Below, one piece after another: positions 17,511-24,374 of a stretch of 64,000 nucleotides of DNA; position 1 is the first letter of the stretch; the number at the start of each line of letters is the position of its first letter. The DNA comes from Hyphomicrobiaceae bacterium (GTDB lineage Bacteria; Pseudomonadota; Alphaproteobacteria; Rhizobiales; Hyphomicrobiaceae), in contig JALHOW010000001.1 of NCBI GenBank assembly GCA_022842785.1, positions 372,001-436,000 on the forward strand, written 5' to 3'. The notes beneath the pieces are model-generated. The model had not been told where the DNA came from and ran no database searches. It saw nothing but the letters and a program-made list of their open reading frames with translations. Both the position numbers and the translations under genes were made by a program.

Positions 17511-18797
17511 TCAGGCGCGGGCGAGGCGGCCGCCGGGCGGCATGATGACGTCGCTCGCCCTCTGCCGCCGGCCGATACGCCGCCGCCAGAGCAGGAAGAT
17601 CACGATCGAGACATTGAGCAGGTTCCAGGCAATGCCATTAAGGAAGGCCGCCTGATAAGAGCCCGTATAGTCGTAGATCACGCCCGAGAGCCAGCCGCCG
17701 AGCGCCATGCCGAAGAGCGTCGCCATGAGCACGACGCCCACGCGTGCGCCCGCCTCCTTGGGCGAGAAGTACTCGCGCACGATGAGGGCGTAACTCGGCA
17801 CGATGCCGCCTTGGAAGAGCCCGAACAGCGCCGACACGACGTAGAGTGAGGCGAGTCCATCGAACGGGATGTACAGCAGGAGCGCGATGCCCTGCAGGGT
17901 CGAGCCGAGCAGCAGCGTGTATAGCCCGCCGATCTTGTCGGAGATGAAGCCTGAAATGAGCCGGCTCACGACTCCGAAGCCGAGCATGATCGACAACATC
18001 TCAGCGCCGCGCTGGGCGCCGAAACCGAGATCGGCGCAGTAGGCGACGATGTGGACCTGCGGCATGGACATGGCCACGCAACAGGCAAGCCCGGCGACGA
18101 TCAACAGGGCCTGCAGCGTGAAGGGCTTCATGCGCAGGAGCGCCGGTGACGGCTCGTGAGGCATCGGCGCGCCGCCGACCGGAGCAGCAGGCGCCTGGTG
18201 CGGCGGGCGCCGCTGCAGCAGCGGCGCGAGGCACAGCAGCGTCACCGTGCAGAAAATACCGAGGGCCATATGCGTGAAGCGCCAGCCATAGGCGTCGATG
18301 GATGCCTGGAGGATCGGTGGCCAGATTGTGCCCGAGAGGTAATTGCCGCTCGCGCAGATGGCCAGCGCGATGCCGCGGCGCTTATTGAACCAGTGCGTGA
18401 TGTCGGCGAGCAGGGGCGCGAACATTGTCGCGGTGCCGCAAAGGCCGATCAGCAGCCCGTGCGCGATCGCGAACTGCCAGAGGGTCTGGGTGTAGCCGGT
18501 TGCGATATAGCCGAGGCCGAGCGCGATGGCGCCACCCATGACGGGGAACATGACGCCATGGCGGTCGGCGATCCGGCCGGCAATGACGCCACCGAACCCG
18601 AATCCGATGAGCGTCAGCGTGTAGGGCAGCGTCGCGGCGCCCCGGTCGACGCCGAACTCCGCCTGGACGGCCGGGAGGACAACCACCACCGACCACATGC
18701 CGACATTGCCGATCGTGCCGATCACGGCGGCTGCGACAAGCCGCAGCCACGCATAGGCCGAGTCGACATCGGCGGTCGTGCCATAGGAATGATTCAT
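17511..18797 (-). CDS. MFS transporter, oxalate/formate or monocarboxylate type
   Basis: A 428-residue inner-membrane carrier with 12 membrane segments. The half from MWSVVVVLPAVQAEFGVDRG, the loop GRIADRHGVMFPVMGG and HWFNKRRGIALAI followed by SGNYLSG are marks of the OFA/monocarboxylate branch. It would suit uptake of an organic acid used by the enzymes next to it. A central cytoplasmic loop is proline-rich (RRPPHQAPAAPVGGAP). It ends 14 bases from the alcohol dehydrogenase stop. Confidence 0.85.
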   Translation of the reverse strand: MNHSYGTTADVDSAYAWLRLVAAAVIGTIGNVGMWSVVVVLPAVQAEFGVDRGAATLPYTLTLIGFGFGGVIAGRIADRHGVMFPVMGGAIALGLGYIATGYTQTLWQFAIAHGLLIGLCGTATMFAPLLADITHWFNKRRGIALAICASGNYLSGTIWPPILQASIDAYGWRFTHMALGIFCTVTLLCLAPLLQRRPPHQAPAAPVGGAPMPHEPSPALLRMKPFTLQALLIVAGLACCVAMSMPQVHIVAYCADLGFGAQRGAEMLSIMLGFGVVSRLISGFISDKIGGLYTLLLGSTLQGIALLLYIPFDGLASLYVVSALFGLFQGGIVPSYALIVREYFSPKEAGARVGVVLMATLFGMALGGWLSGVIYDYTGSYQAAFLNGIAWNLLNVSIVIFLLWRRRIGRRQRASDVIMPPGGRLARA

Positions 18798-19131
18798 CGG
18801 GCTCGTAGTCTCGGGGCCGGCGGCGCAGTGGCGCCACGGTCGTCGGCAAAGCGGCTAAGCCCCTTTAGCCTGTCGGGAACTTGGGCGCTAGGGTGCCTGT
18901 TTTCCAGTCAACAGCCGGGATGGCGAGGATCGGAACCGAGTGTTGCCGTTGTGCCGATGGGCGGAACCGAGAGCATGGGCGGGGCGTCATCAGGCTGACG
19001 TGGGAAATGTAAGATGTTACCTTCTTGAGATAACGTAGGCGCATCACCACCTTCGCCGTGACCTTCGTCTGGTTCGGCGAAGGTCAGTGTGTTGGCTCAT
19101 GCCACGAAAGACGATGCCAGGGAGAGATGCA
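18798..19131. other. Intergenic region of 334 bases between divergent genes
   Basis: Holds the promoters of the MFS carrier (minus) and the secreted protein at 19132 (plus). A GTTAC...GATAAC dyad lies near 19014-19033, and a 10-base-pair hairpin follows at 19049-19084. I see no gene in it. Confidence 0.5.
19049..19084 (+). promoter_or_regulatory. Leader hairpin before the secreted protein gene
   Basis: ACCTTCGCCG and CGGCGAAGGT form a perfect 10-base-pair stem with a 16-base loop, 48 bases before the start codon at 19132. No T run follows, so it is not a normal terminator; a leader structure or dyad operator are both possible. Confidence 0.4.
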
Positions 19132-19635
19132 ATGAGCGGGATATTGGCGCGCGCTGCGGCACGCGCTGGAGGGCTTGTGATTGCCCTCTCCGTGCTGTTC
19201 GGGGCGGGTTGGGTCTCGCTTGCGTCGGCGCAGGGACCCTTCCAGACGCTAGCAGGCAATTGGACCGGCGGCGGACAGATCAAGCTCGACAATGGCAAGT
19301 CCGAAGCCCTGAAGTGCCGCGCCTACTACACGCAGAAAGAGGCCGATACGCTGGGGCTCGCGATTCGCTGCGCCTCGGCCAGCAACAAGATCGAGTTGCG
19401 CGCCAATCTCAACCAGAGTGGGAACCAGATCGACGGGAGCTGGGAAGAGCGCACGTACAACGCGACGGGCACAGTGACAGGGCGGGTGTCGTCCGGTCGG
19501 ATCAACCTGTCGATCACGGGCGGCACGTTCAACGGCTCGATGAACGTGGCGATCACGGGCGAGCGGCATTCCGTTTCGATCGAGACGAACGGTATCGGCC
19601 TGAGGGCCGTGAATATCAGCCTTTCGCGCGGCTAG
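19132..19635 (+). CDS. Secreted protein of unknown function, beta-rich
   Basis: A 167-residue protein with a signal peptide ending near ASAQG at 34. The mature part is almost all beta-strand: FQTLAGNWTGGGQIKLDNGKSEALKCRAYY, a middle IELRANLNQSGNQIDGSWEERTYNATG and an end with INLSITGGTF and GSMNVAITGERHSVSI. The layout (a GxW-type opening with alternating hydrophobic strands) suggests a small lipocalin- or avidin-like barrel, which is only an impression. AGGGAGAG lies before the start. It heads the sulfur-oxidation region but has no known link to it. Confidence 0.75.
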   Translation: MSGILARAAARAGGLVIALSVLFGAGWVSLASAQGPFQTLAGNWTGGGQIKLDNGKSEALKCRAYYTQKEADTLGLAIRCASASNKIELRANLNQSGNQIDGSWEERTYNATGTVTGRVSSGRINLSITGGTFNGSMNVAITGERHSVSIETNGIGLRAVNISLSRG

Positions 19636-19756
19636 TTTTGTTCGGTTGGGGTAAGGGGGTTTCAGTCCACTCGATGGGCGTGGTGCAGCATGGCTGGTCG
19701 ACTCATGCGCATTGTACGGCCGGCAGACGGACTGCCAAGCAGGGAGAGAAGGCATC

Positions 19757-20101
19757 ATGAGAAAGATTTCGGCGCCGCTTGCGGCTCTGGCGCTCGCGAG
19801 CGGTCTCGCTCTTAGCGCCGACGCAGCCCTGTTCGGTGATGCGGCCGCCCAACGGTCGCGCGATGGCCGGGCACCTGACTACGTCGTTGCGGAAAGCCGC
19901 TGGGGGCACGGTACGGTGTCTGGGCCCGTGCGGCGTGGCCCCAATGGCTGGGAAGTGCGCATGCCGCGTGGCACTTGGCTCGAGTGCAAGCGCAGTTGCT
20001 CCGACACGTTGCGCCTCGCTACCGTCGACTTCTGGGAGACGCAGGGCCGCAACCCACCCGACGGTGGTCCAAACTACTTCAAGTTCGATTTCTGGTTCTG
20101 A
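19757..20101 (+). CDS. Small secreted two-cysteine protein, family copy 1
   Basis: 114 residues with a signal peptide (MRKISAPLAALALASGLALS). The mature C-terminal part has the family signature PVRRGPNGWEVRMPRGTW, then CKRSC (Cys 77 and 81) and TVDFWETQ. Two other copies lie at 23735 and 24049. This copy lacks the second cysteine pair (CSxYGNGC) of the other two and has its own tail rich in aromatic residues (PNYFKFDFWF). AGGGAGAG precedes the start. Function unknown; location outside the cytoplasm is inferred from the signal peptide. Confidence 0.75.
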   Translation: MRKISAPLAALALASGLALSADAALFGDAAAQRSRDGRAPDYVVAESRWGHGTVSGPVRRGPNGWEVRMPRGTWLECKRSCSDTLRLATVDFWETQGRNPPDGGPNYFKFDFWF

Positions 20102-20106
20102 ACGAA

Positions 20107-20139
20107 AAAGCCCCTCGTCCCATTCGGGAGAGGGGCTTT
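20107..20139. terminator. Bidirectional intrinsic terminator
   Basis: AAAGCCCCTC pairs with GAGGGGCTTT, with A run on the left and T-rich sequence (TTTCATTTT) on the right. It lies between the convergent small secreted protein gene and soxZ and can end transcripts from both. Confidence 0.85.
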
Positions 20140-20164
20140 CATTTTGCCGCGCGGGCGGGCGCGA

Positions 20165-20491
20165 TCAGCCGATCGCGAGCGGCGTCTTTTGCGAAATCTT
20201 CACGCCGGCGTCGTCGAGCCACGTGAACTCGAACTCGCCGGGTCCGGGGACCTTCATGAAGAAGGCGAGGTAGGGGTTCGCCGAAATGCCCGGCGCCACG
20301 TCTGCCTTGAAGAACTCGGTGCCGTTGAAGCTCGCCGTGAACGTGTTGATGATGTTGCGCGGGACGACCTTGCCGTCGGCGGTCTTGCGGTTCCCGGTTT
20401 CCATCACGTGCTGGACGAGCGTCTTGATCTCGATGACCTCGCCGACCTTGGCCTTTTCCGGAACACGGATGCGGGGTTTTGCTGCTGACAT
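20165..20491 (-). CDS. soxZ: Sulfur-oxidation carrier subunit SoxZ
   Basis: A 108-residue SoxZ, an immunoglobulin-like beta protein that pairs with SoxY in the periplasm and holds the sulfur-carrying arm. Recognisable are KPRIRVPEKAKVGEVIEIKT, LVQHVMETG, the middle FTASFNGTEFFKADVAPGIS and FEFTWLDDAG at the end. There is no signal peptide, as usual for SoxZ, which leaves the cell with the Tat-exported SoxY. It lies 23 bases after soxY in one operon. No soxA, soxX, soxB or soxCD gene is in the window. Confidence 0.95.
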   Translation of the reverse strand: MSAAKPRIRVPEKAKVGEVIEIKTLVQHVMETGNRKTADGKVVPRNIINTFTASFNGTEFFKADVAPGISANPYLAFFMKVPGPGEFEFTWLDDAGVKISQKTPLAIG

Positions 20492-20514
20492 CGTTCTCGC
20501 TCCCTGGACCTGCC

Positions 20515-20994
20515 TCAGCCGCCGCAGCCGCCGATCGTGACCTTTACTTCGCGCCGGCCGATCAGGAACTTGCCGTCACTCAGCGCTGCCACCGCAACGA
20601 CATCCTGCGTGCGCGCGAGGCGCATGCGGCTCGAGACGGCGGCCTTGCCCGACGCGGGCGTGAAAATGTAGCTGGCGACCCCGACCTGCGGGTTGCCGGC
20701 GGCAAAGATGTGCAGGGCCTTGACGTGGCTCGCTTCAGTCATCGGGCTGTCGACCGACAGCGTGAACGGGACGGTATTGCCGTTCTCGGCGATCTCGGGG
20801 ACCTCGAGCGTAATGCCGCTTTCGGCGGGTTTTGCGTCGCCGAGGACCTTCTTGAGGGCTTCGTCGATGCTCCGGACGGGCTCCTGAGCGAGTGCCGGCA
20901 GATTGGCCAGGAAAGCGGCAACCGCCAAGCTGGCGCCCGCGCCGAGCAGGAAGGTCCGACGGCCAACAACTTCGACTTCCATCCTTTGCGTCAT
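20515..20994 (-). CDS. soxY: Sulfur-oxidation carrier protein SoxY
   Basis: A SoxY of about 159 residues that carries sulfur intermediates on a C-terminal cysteine. The twin-arginine signal is VGRRTFLLGAGASLAVAAF. The C-terminus ends in TIGGCGG, the exact SoxY swinging-arm motif. The start at 20994 (AAAGG upstream) is chosen; ATGs at 21015 and 20982 are also possible and do not change the Tat signal. It leads soxZ and is divergent from the SoxS-like gene, with a candidate operator in between. Confidence 0.94.
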   Translation of the reverse strand: MTQRMEVEVVGRRTFLLGAGASLAVAAFLANLPALAQEPVRSIDEALKKVLGDAKPAESGITLEVPEIAENGNTVPFTLSVDSPMTEASHVKALHIFAAGNPQVGVASYIFTPASGKAAVSSRMRLARTQDVVAVAALSDGKFLIGRREVKVTIGGCGG

Positions 20995-21133
20995 TGCCTT
21001 TCGCACACCCGGCATTTTAGGCCGGGCCCTCCTCCGTTTTGGCCACGCATCGCTGGCTCGCCGCGGCGTGAGAGGAAGCGCTTCTCGCCTCCCGACAGTA
21101 GACGACGGCGTCGATGCTTGCAGATTTCCACTA

Positions 21134-21155
21134 GCATATTAGAATGTTTGTATGC
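21134..21155. promoter_or_regulatory. Candidate operator 1 of the sox locus
   Basis: GCATA and TATGC form an inverted pair spaced by 12 bases and containing TTAGAAT. The left 12 bases fit GCWTATYAGAAT, the same string found before the flavoprotein gene at 21708. It lies in the divergent promoter region of soxY and the SoxS-like gene. ArsR-family sulfur sensors of the SoxR/SqrR type are known to act at such places; none is in the window. Confidence 0.45.
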
Positions 21156-21194
21156 AACCGCAGGGGAGCTGAGAATCGCCTGGATTCGACGGTC

Positions 21195-21671
21195 ATGAAG
21201 CCCGCCGTGCGCTCCCTCGTCAGCCTGATGGCGCATCTCCTTGCGCTGATGCTGCTCGCCGGCATGGCGCGCGCTCAACAGCCCCCTGCAGCTTCCGAAA
21301 TCGATATCGCGACGGCGCCGGCCGTGCTGGTCATGATCGGCGATCCCGGCTGCCCCTACTGCGCGCGCTGGGAGCGTGAGATCGCCCCCGGTTACGAGGC
21401 CAGTGAGGACGGCAAGCTCGCGCCTCTGGTCAGGCGCTATCGCCATGCACCGGACATCGCCTTCATCGAGCGCGTCGTGTTCTCGCCGACGTTCGTCATG
21501 CTTGTCCGCGGCCGCGAGGTCGGGCGCATCGTCGGCTATGCCGGCGCCGATCTTTTCTGGATGCAACTTGCGGCCTTGATCGAGGACGTTCGCGTCGCGC
21601 TGAAGCGGAGCGATGCGGAAGGCCGGAGTTTTGCGGGCCGCCCGAGCAACAGCATCATCGAAAGGAGATGA
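21195..21671 (+). CDS. Periplasmic thioredoxin, SoxS-like
   Basis: A 158-residue thioredoxin-fold protein with a signal peptide (MKPAVRSLVSLMAHLLALML) and the redox site GDPGCPYCARWEREIAPGY (Cys 53 and 56). The long insertion with PGYEASEDGKLAPLVRRY is shared with SoxS, the thiol protein that keeps the SoxY arm cysteine reduced. A cis-proline follows in VFSPTFVMLVRG. It is divergent from soxYZ and precedes the flavoprotein gene, which supports this job. The start could also be at 21144. Confidence 0.8.
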   Translation: MKPAVRSLVSLMAHLLALMLLAGMARAQQPPAASEIDIATAPAVLVMIGDPGCPYCARWEREIAPGYEASEDGKLAPLVRRYRHAPDIAFIERVVFSPTFVMLVRGREVGRIVGYAGADLFWMQLAALIEDVRVALKRSDAEGRSFAGRPSNSIIERR

Positions 21672-21707
21672 CAGTGGCCATCGGGCGTGGTGCCCCAGAA
21701 TCTGAAT

Positions 21708-21729
21708 GCTTATCAGAATAAAATATAAG
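21708..21729. promoter_or_regulatory. Candidate operator 2 of the sox locus
   Basis: An AT-rich patch in GC-rich DNA. CTTAT and ATAAG form an inverted pair spaced by 11 bases, and the left 12 bases fit GCWTATYAGAAT as at 21134. It lies 73 bases before the flavoprotein start codon, a suitable place for a promoter or operator. Confidence 0.45.
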
Positions 21730-21801
21730 AAAGAACGGCCGAAAGGCTGCAAAGAGACCGCCGCAGATGCGCGTGTTCGGCTGAACCTACGGGAGGTGTA
21801 A

Positions 21802-23124
21802 ATGACTGAGATTTCCAGGCGAAACCTTATTGTCGGCGCGGGGGCTGGCGCCGTTGCGGCGACGAGCTTCGGCACCTTTGCAATTGCCCAGGGCGCGGGC
21901 GCCGGGCGCGTTGTCGTGATCGGCGGCGGTGCCGGCGGAGCGAGCGTGGCGCGCGCGTTGAAGCTCGGTGCGCCTGCGCTGCGCGTCACTCTGATCGAGC
22001 CGAACAAGATCTATTCGTCGTCGTTCTTCTCGAACCTTTATCTCGGCGGGTTCCGCACGTTCGGTTCGCTGAACCACAACTATGATGGTTTGCGCCGCCT
22101 TGGGATCACCGTCGTCCATCAGCGCGCGACCGCCGTCGACACGGCCAAGAAAACCGTGCGCACGAGCGGTGGCCAGACGCTGCCCTATGACAAGCTCGTG
22201 GTGTCGCCCGGCATCGACGTCAAATATGACTCTATCCCCGGCTACTCGACAGCCGCCGCGAGCGGGCGCGCGCCGCACGCCTACACCACGGATGGGCCCG
22301 GCAAGCAGCAGTTGAAGCGCCTGCTGGATCAGCTGCCGAGCGATGGCACAGTCGCCATGGTCATGCCGAACAATCCCTTCCGCTGCCCGCCTGGACCTTA
22401 CGAGCGTGCGGCAATGATCGCGCACTTCCTGAAGACGCGGAAGCCGAAGGCGCGCCTCGTGATCCTCGATCCGAAGAAGGCCTTCTCGAAGCAGCCCGTA
22501 TTCGTCGAGGCGTACAACAAGTACTACAAGGATAACCTCGAGCTGAACCTTTCGAACGACATCGATGATTTCAGCGTTACGGGCTTCGATCTGAAGTCGC
22601 GCGAGATCACGACCAAGGCCGGCAAGAAGGTCAAGTTCGATGTCGCGAACATCATTCCGCAGCAGAGCGCGGGGCAGATTGCGTTGAAGACCGGACTGGC
22701 CAAGGGCGACTGGTGCCCGGTCAATCCGGCAAACTTCTCGTCGGCGCTCGTGAAGGACGTCTATGTGCTCGGCGATGCCACCATCGCGGCGGAGATGCCG
22801 AAGTCGGCCTTCTCGGCAAACAGCCAGGCCAAGGTCGCGGCCAACGATATCCTTGCCGAACTCGCCAAGGGTGAGCGCTTCCCAACCCGCCTCCGCAATA
22901 CCTGCTGGTCGCTGCTGGCGCCGGACGACAACGTCAAGGTCGGCGCGAACTACACGCCGAAGGACGGCAAGCTCGATCCTTCCGGCTCGTTCGTGTCGAA
23001 GCCGGGTGAGGATGCCGCGACGCGCGCGCAGAACTACCAGGAATCGATCGGCTGGTACTCGGGCATCATCGCCGACATGTTCGCAGGGCCACCGGCCGCC
23101 GCAGCAAAGAAGAAGAAGGGCTGA
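21802..23124 (+). CDS. fccB: Flavocytochrome c sulfide dehydrogenase, flavoprotein subunit (FccB/SoxF)
   Basis: A 440-residue periplasmic FAD enzyme that oxidises sulfide. It has a Tat signal (SRRNLIVGAGAGAVAATSF), the FAD loop VVVIGGGAGGASVARAL and the two redox cysteines in FRCPPGPYERA (Cys 195) and NTCWS (Cys 368). The position that in Allochromatium FccB holds the cysteine bound to FAD (YYTCYLSN) reads YSSSFFSN here, so the flavin should be held without a covalent bond. The start has GGGAGGTG. No cytochrome subunit gene (fccA) is next to it, although the other sox genes are just upstream. Confidence 0.9.
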   Translation: MTEISRRNLIVGAGAGAVAATSFGTFAIAQGAGAGRVVVIGGGAGGASVARALKLGAPALRVTLIEPNKIYSSSFFSNLYLGGFRTFGSLNHNYDGLRRLGITVVHQRATAVDTAKKTVRTSGGQTLPYDKLVVSPGIDVKYDSIPGYSTAAASGRAPHAYTTDGPGKQQLKRLLDQLPSDGTVAMVMPNNPFRCPPGPYERAAMIAHFLKTRKPKARLVILDPKKAFSKQPVFVEAYNKYYKDNLELNLSNDIDDFSVTGFDLKSREITTKAGKKVKFDVANIIPQQSAGQIALKTGLAKGDWCPVNPANFSSALVKDVYVLGDATIAAEMPKSAFSANSQAKVAANDILAELAKGERFPTRLRNTCWSLLAPDDNVKVGANYTPKDGKLDPSGSFVSKPGEDAATRAQNYQESIGWYSGIIADMFAGPPAAAAKKKKG

Positions 23125-23184
23125 TCTCGCGCGACTTTTGCGGAAGCAACGAGCGCCCGGCCATCGTGCCGGGCGTTCTGCCGT

Positions 23185-23487
23185 TCACGCGTTCGTGCCG
23201 CTCGCCAGCTTGTCGATGATCTTCGCGAGCTTGATGTCGCGCTCGGTCAGGCCGCCCGCATCGTGGGTCGAAAGCGTGATTTCGACGCGGTTCCAAACAT
23301 TGAACCATTCCGGATGATGATCGAGCTTCTCCGCGGCGAGAGCGACCCGGGTCATGAAGCCGAAGGCTGCGCTGAAGTCTGCGAACTTGAATGTGCGGCT
23401 CAGGGCATCGCGCCCCTCGACCATCTGCCACTCCGGTAGCTCGGCGCGAGCGGATTGACGTTCGTTTGGATCCAGTTTTCGGGCCAT
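23185..23487 (-). CDS. phhB: Pterin-4a-carbinolamine dehydratase
   Basis: A 100-residue cytoplasmic enzyme that dehydrates 4a-hydroxy-tetrahydrobiopterin and may help moco or pterin recycling. It shows the motif [46 protein letters not shown]-type core; the pieces [14 protein letters not shown] and [13 protein letters not shown] are diagnostic. GGAGGA precedes the start. No phenylalanine hydroxylase is in the window, so the partner is unknown; the gene is convergent with fccB. Confidence 0.93.
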   Translation of the reverse strand: MARKLDPNERQSARAELPEWQMVEGRDALSRTFKFADFSAAFGFMTRVALAAEKLDHHPEWFNVWNRVEITLSTHDAGGLTERDIKLAKIIDKLASGTNA

Positions 23488-23734
23488 GTGTGTCCTCCGC
23501 GTGTGGCGGCGGTGTCGCGCCGCGCTCATCTTCATGTAGGATTAACGGTGAGCGCATCATTCCAGCGCGTGCGGCGCACCTTCAAGACGTTGTGATTACT
23601 TTTGGGGTCGTATGAGCGCCGGATCACGGCTTATTGCGCGTTGTGGTCGAAAAAGGGTGCGTAATGTTGGTGCGCGCCAAATGAACCTTTCCGTGTGTCC
23701 GTGCGCCTCGAGTGGGGCGCTGAGGAGGATAACA

Positions 23735-24019
23735 ATGGTGCTGAAACTGTTCTCTGCAACTGCTGCTGGCTTGGCTGCAATCGTCTTTGCTGCGCCGGCG
23801 GAAGCGCAGCGCAAACGATCGGACGGCGTTGTCCGAACCTGCAGCAACTATGGAAATGGCTGCACGAGTGCGCCCATTCGCAGGGGGCAGTTCGACTACG
23901 AGTTCCGCATGCCGGGCGGCACCTGGGTGAGCTGTCGCGCGGACTGCAAGAACGCGGTCCGCGAGGACATGCTCGATTTCTGGGAGACACAGCGCGAGCG
24001 TCAGCGGGGGTCCCACTGA
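23735..24019 (+). CDS. Small secreted four-cysteine protein, family copy 2
   Basis: 94 residues; signal peptide MVLKLFSATAAGLAAIVFAA with cleavage after AEA near 24. The mature part has CSNYGNGC (Cys 36 and 43), the block APIRRGQFDYEFRMPGGTW, CRADC (Cys 67 and 71) and MLDFWETQRE. It is followed after 29 bases by copy 3 on the same strand, and a more divergent copy lies at 19757. GGAGGATAACA precedes the start. Four cysteines suggest two disulfides outside the cytoplasm. Confidence 0.75.
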   Translation: MVLKLFSATAAGLAAIVFAAPAEAQRKRSDGVVRTCSNYGNGCTSAPIRRGQFDYEFRMPGGTWVSCRADCKNAVREDMLDFWETQRERQRGSH

Positions 24020-24048
24020 ACTTCGCGTGACATCGAGGAGGCTGAAAA

Positions 24049-24348
24049 ATGTTCACCAAAACTTTGCTCAGCTCAGCGATCGGCCTTTCGCTGGCTTTGG
24101 GCCTGATCGGCACTGCTGATGCCCAGTCGCGCAATAAAGGCCGCGGTGAAGGCGTCGTGTCGAGCTGCAGCATCTATGGCAATGGCTGCACGACGGCACC
24201 CATTCGGCGTGCCGGCAACGACTACGAGTTCCGTTTGCCCGGCGGCACGTGGCTATCCTGCAAGCAAAGCTGCAAGGACACGCTACGCCGCGAGACCGTG
24301 GACTTCTGGGATACGCAGCGCGAGAACGGCGGCAGCGAAGTCAACTAG
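24049..24348 (+). CDS. Small secreted four-cysteine protein, family copy 3
   Basis: 99 residues with a signal peptide ending near ADAQ at 26. Cysteines at 40, 47, 71 and 75 occur in CSIYGNGC and CKQSC, around APIRRAGNDYEFRLPGGTW and TVDFWDTQRE, all matching copy 2. GAGGAGG lies before the start. The pair probably arose by tandem duplication. It converges on aspS, 26 bases from its stop codon. Confidence 0.77.
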   Translation: MFTKTLLSSAIGLSLALGLIGTADAQSRNKGRGEGVVSSCSIYGNGCTTAPIRRAGNDYEFRLPGGTWLSCKQSCKDTLRRETVDFWDTQRENGGSEVN

Positions 24349-24374
24349 CTGACCGGCTGCGCCCGTGACCTGCC

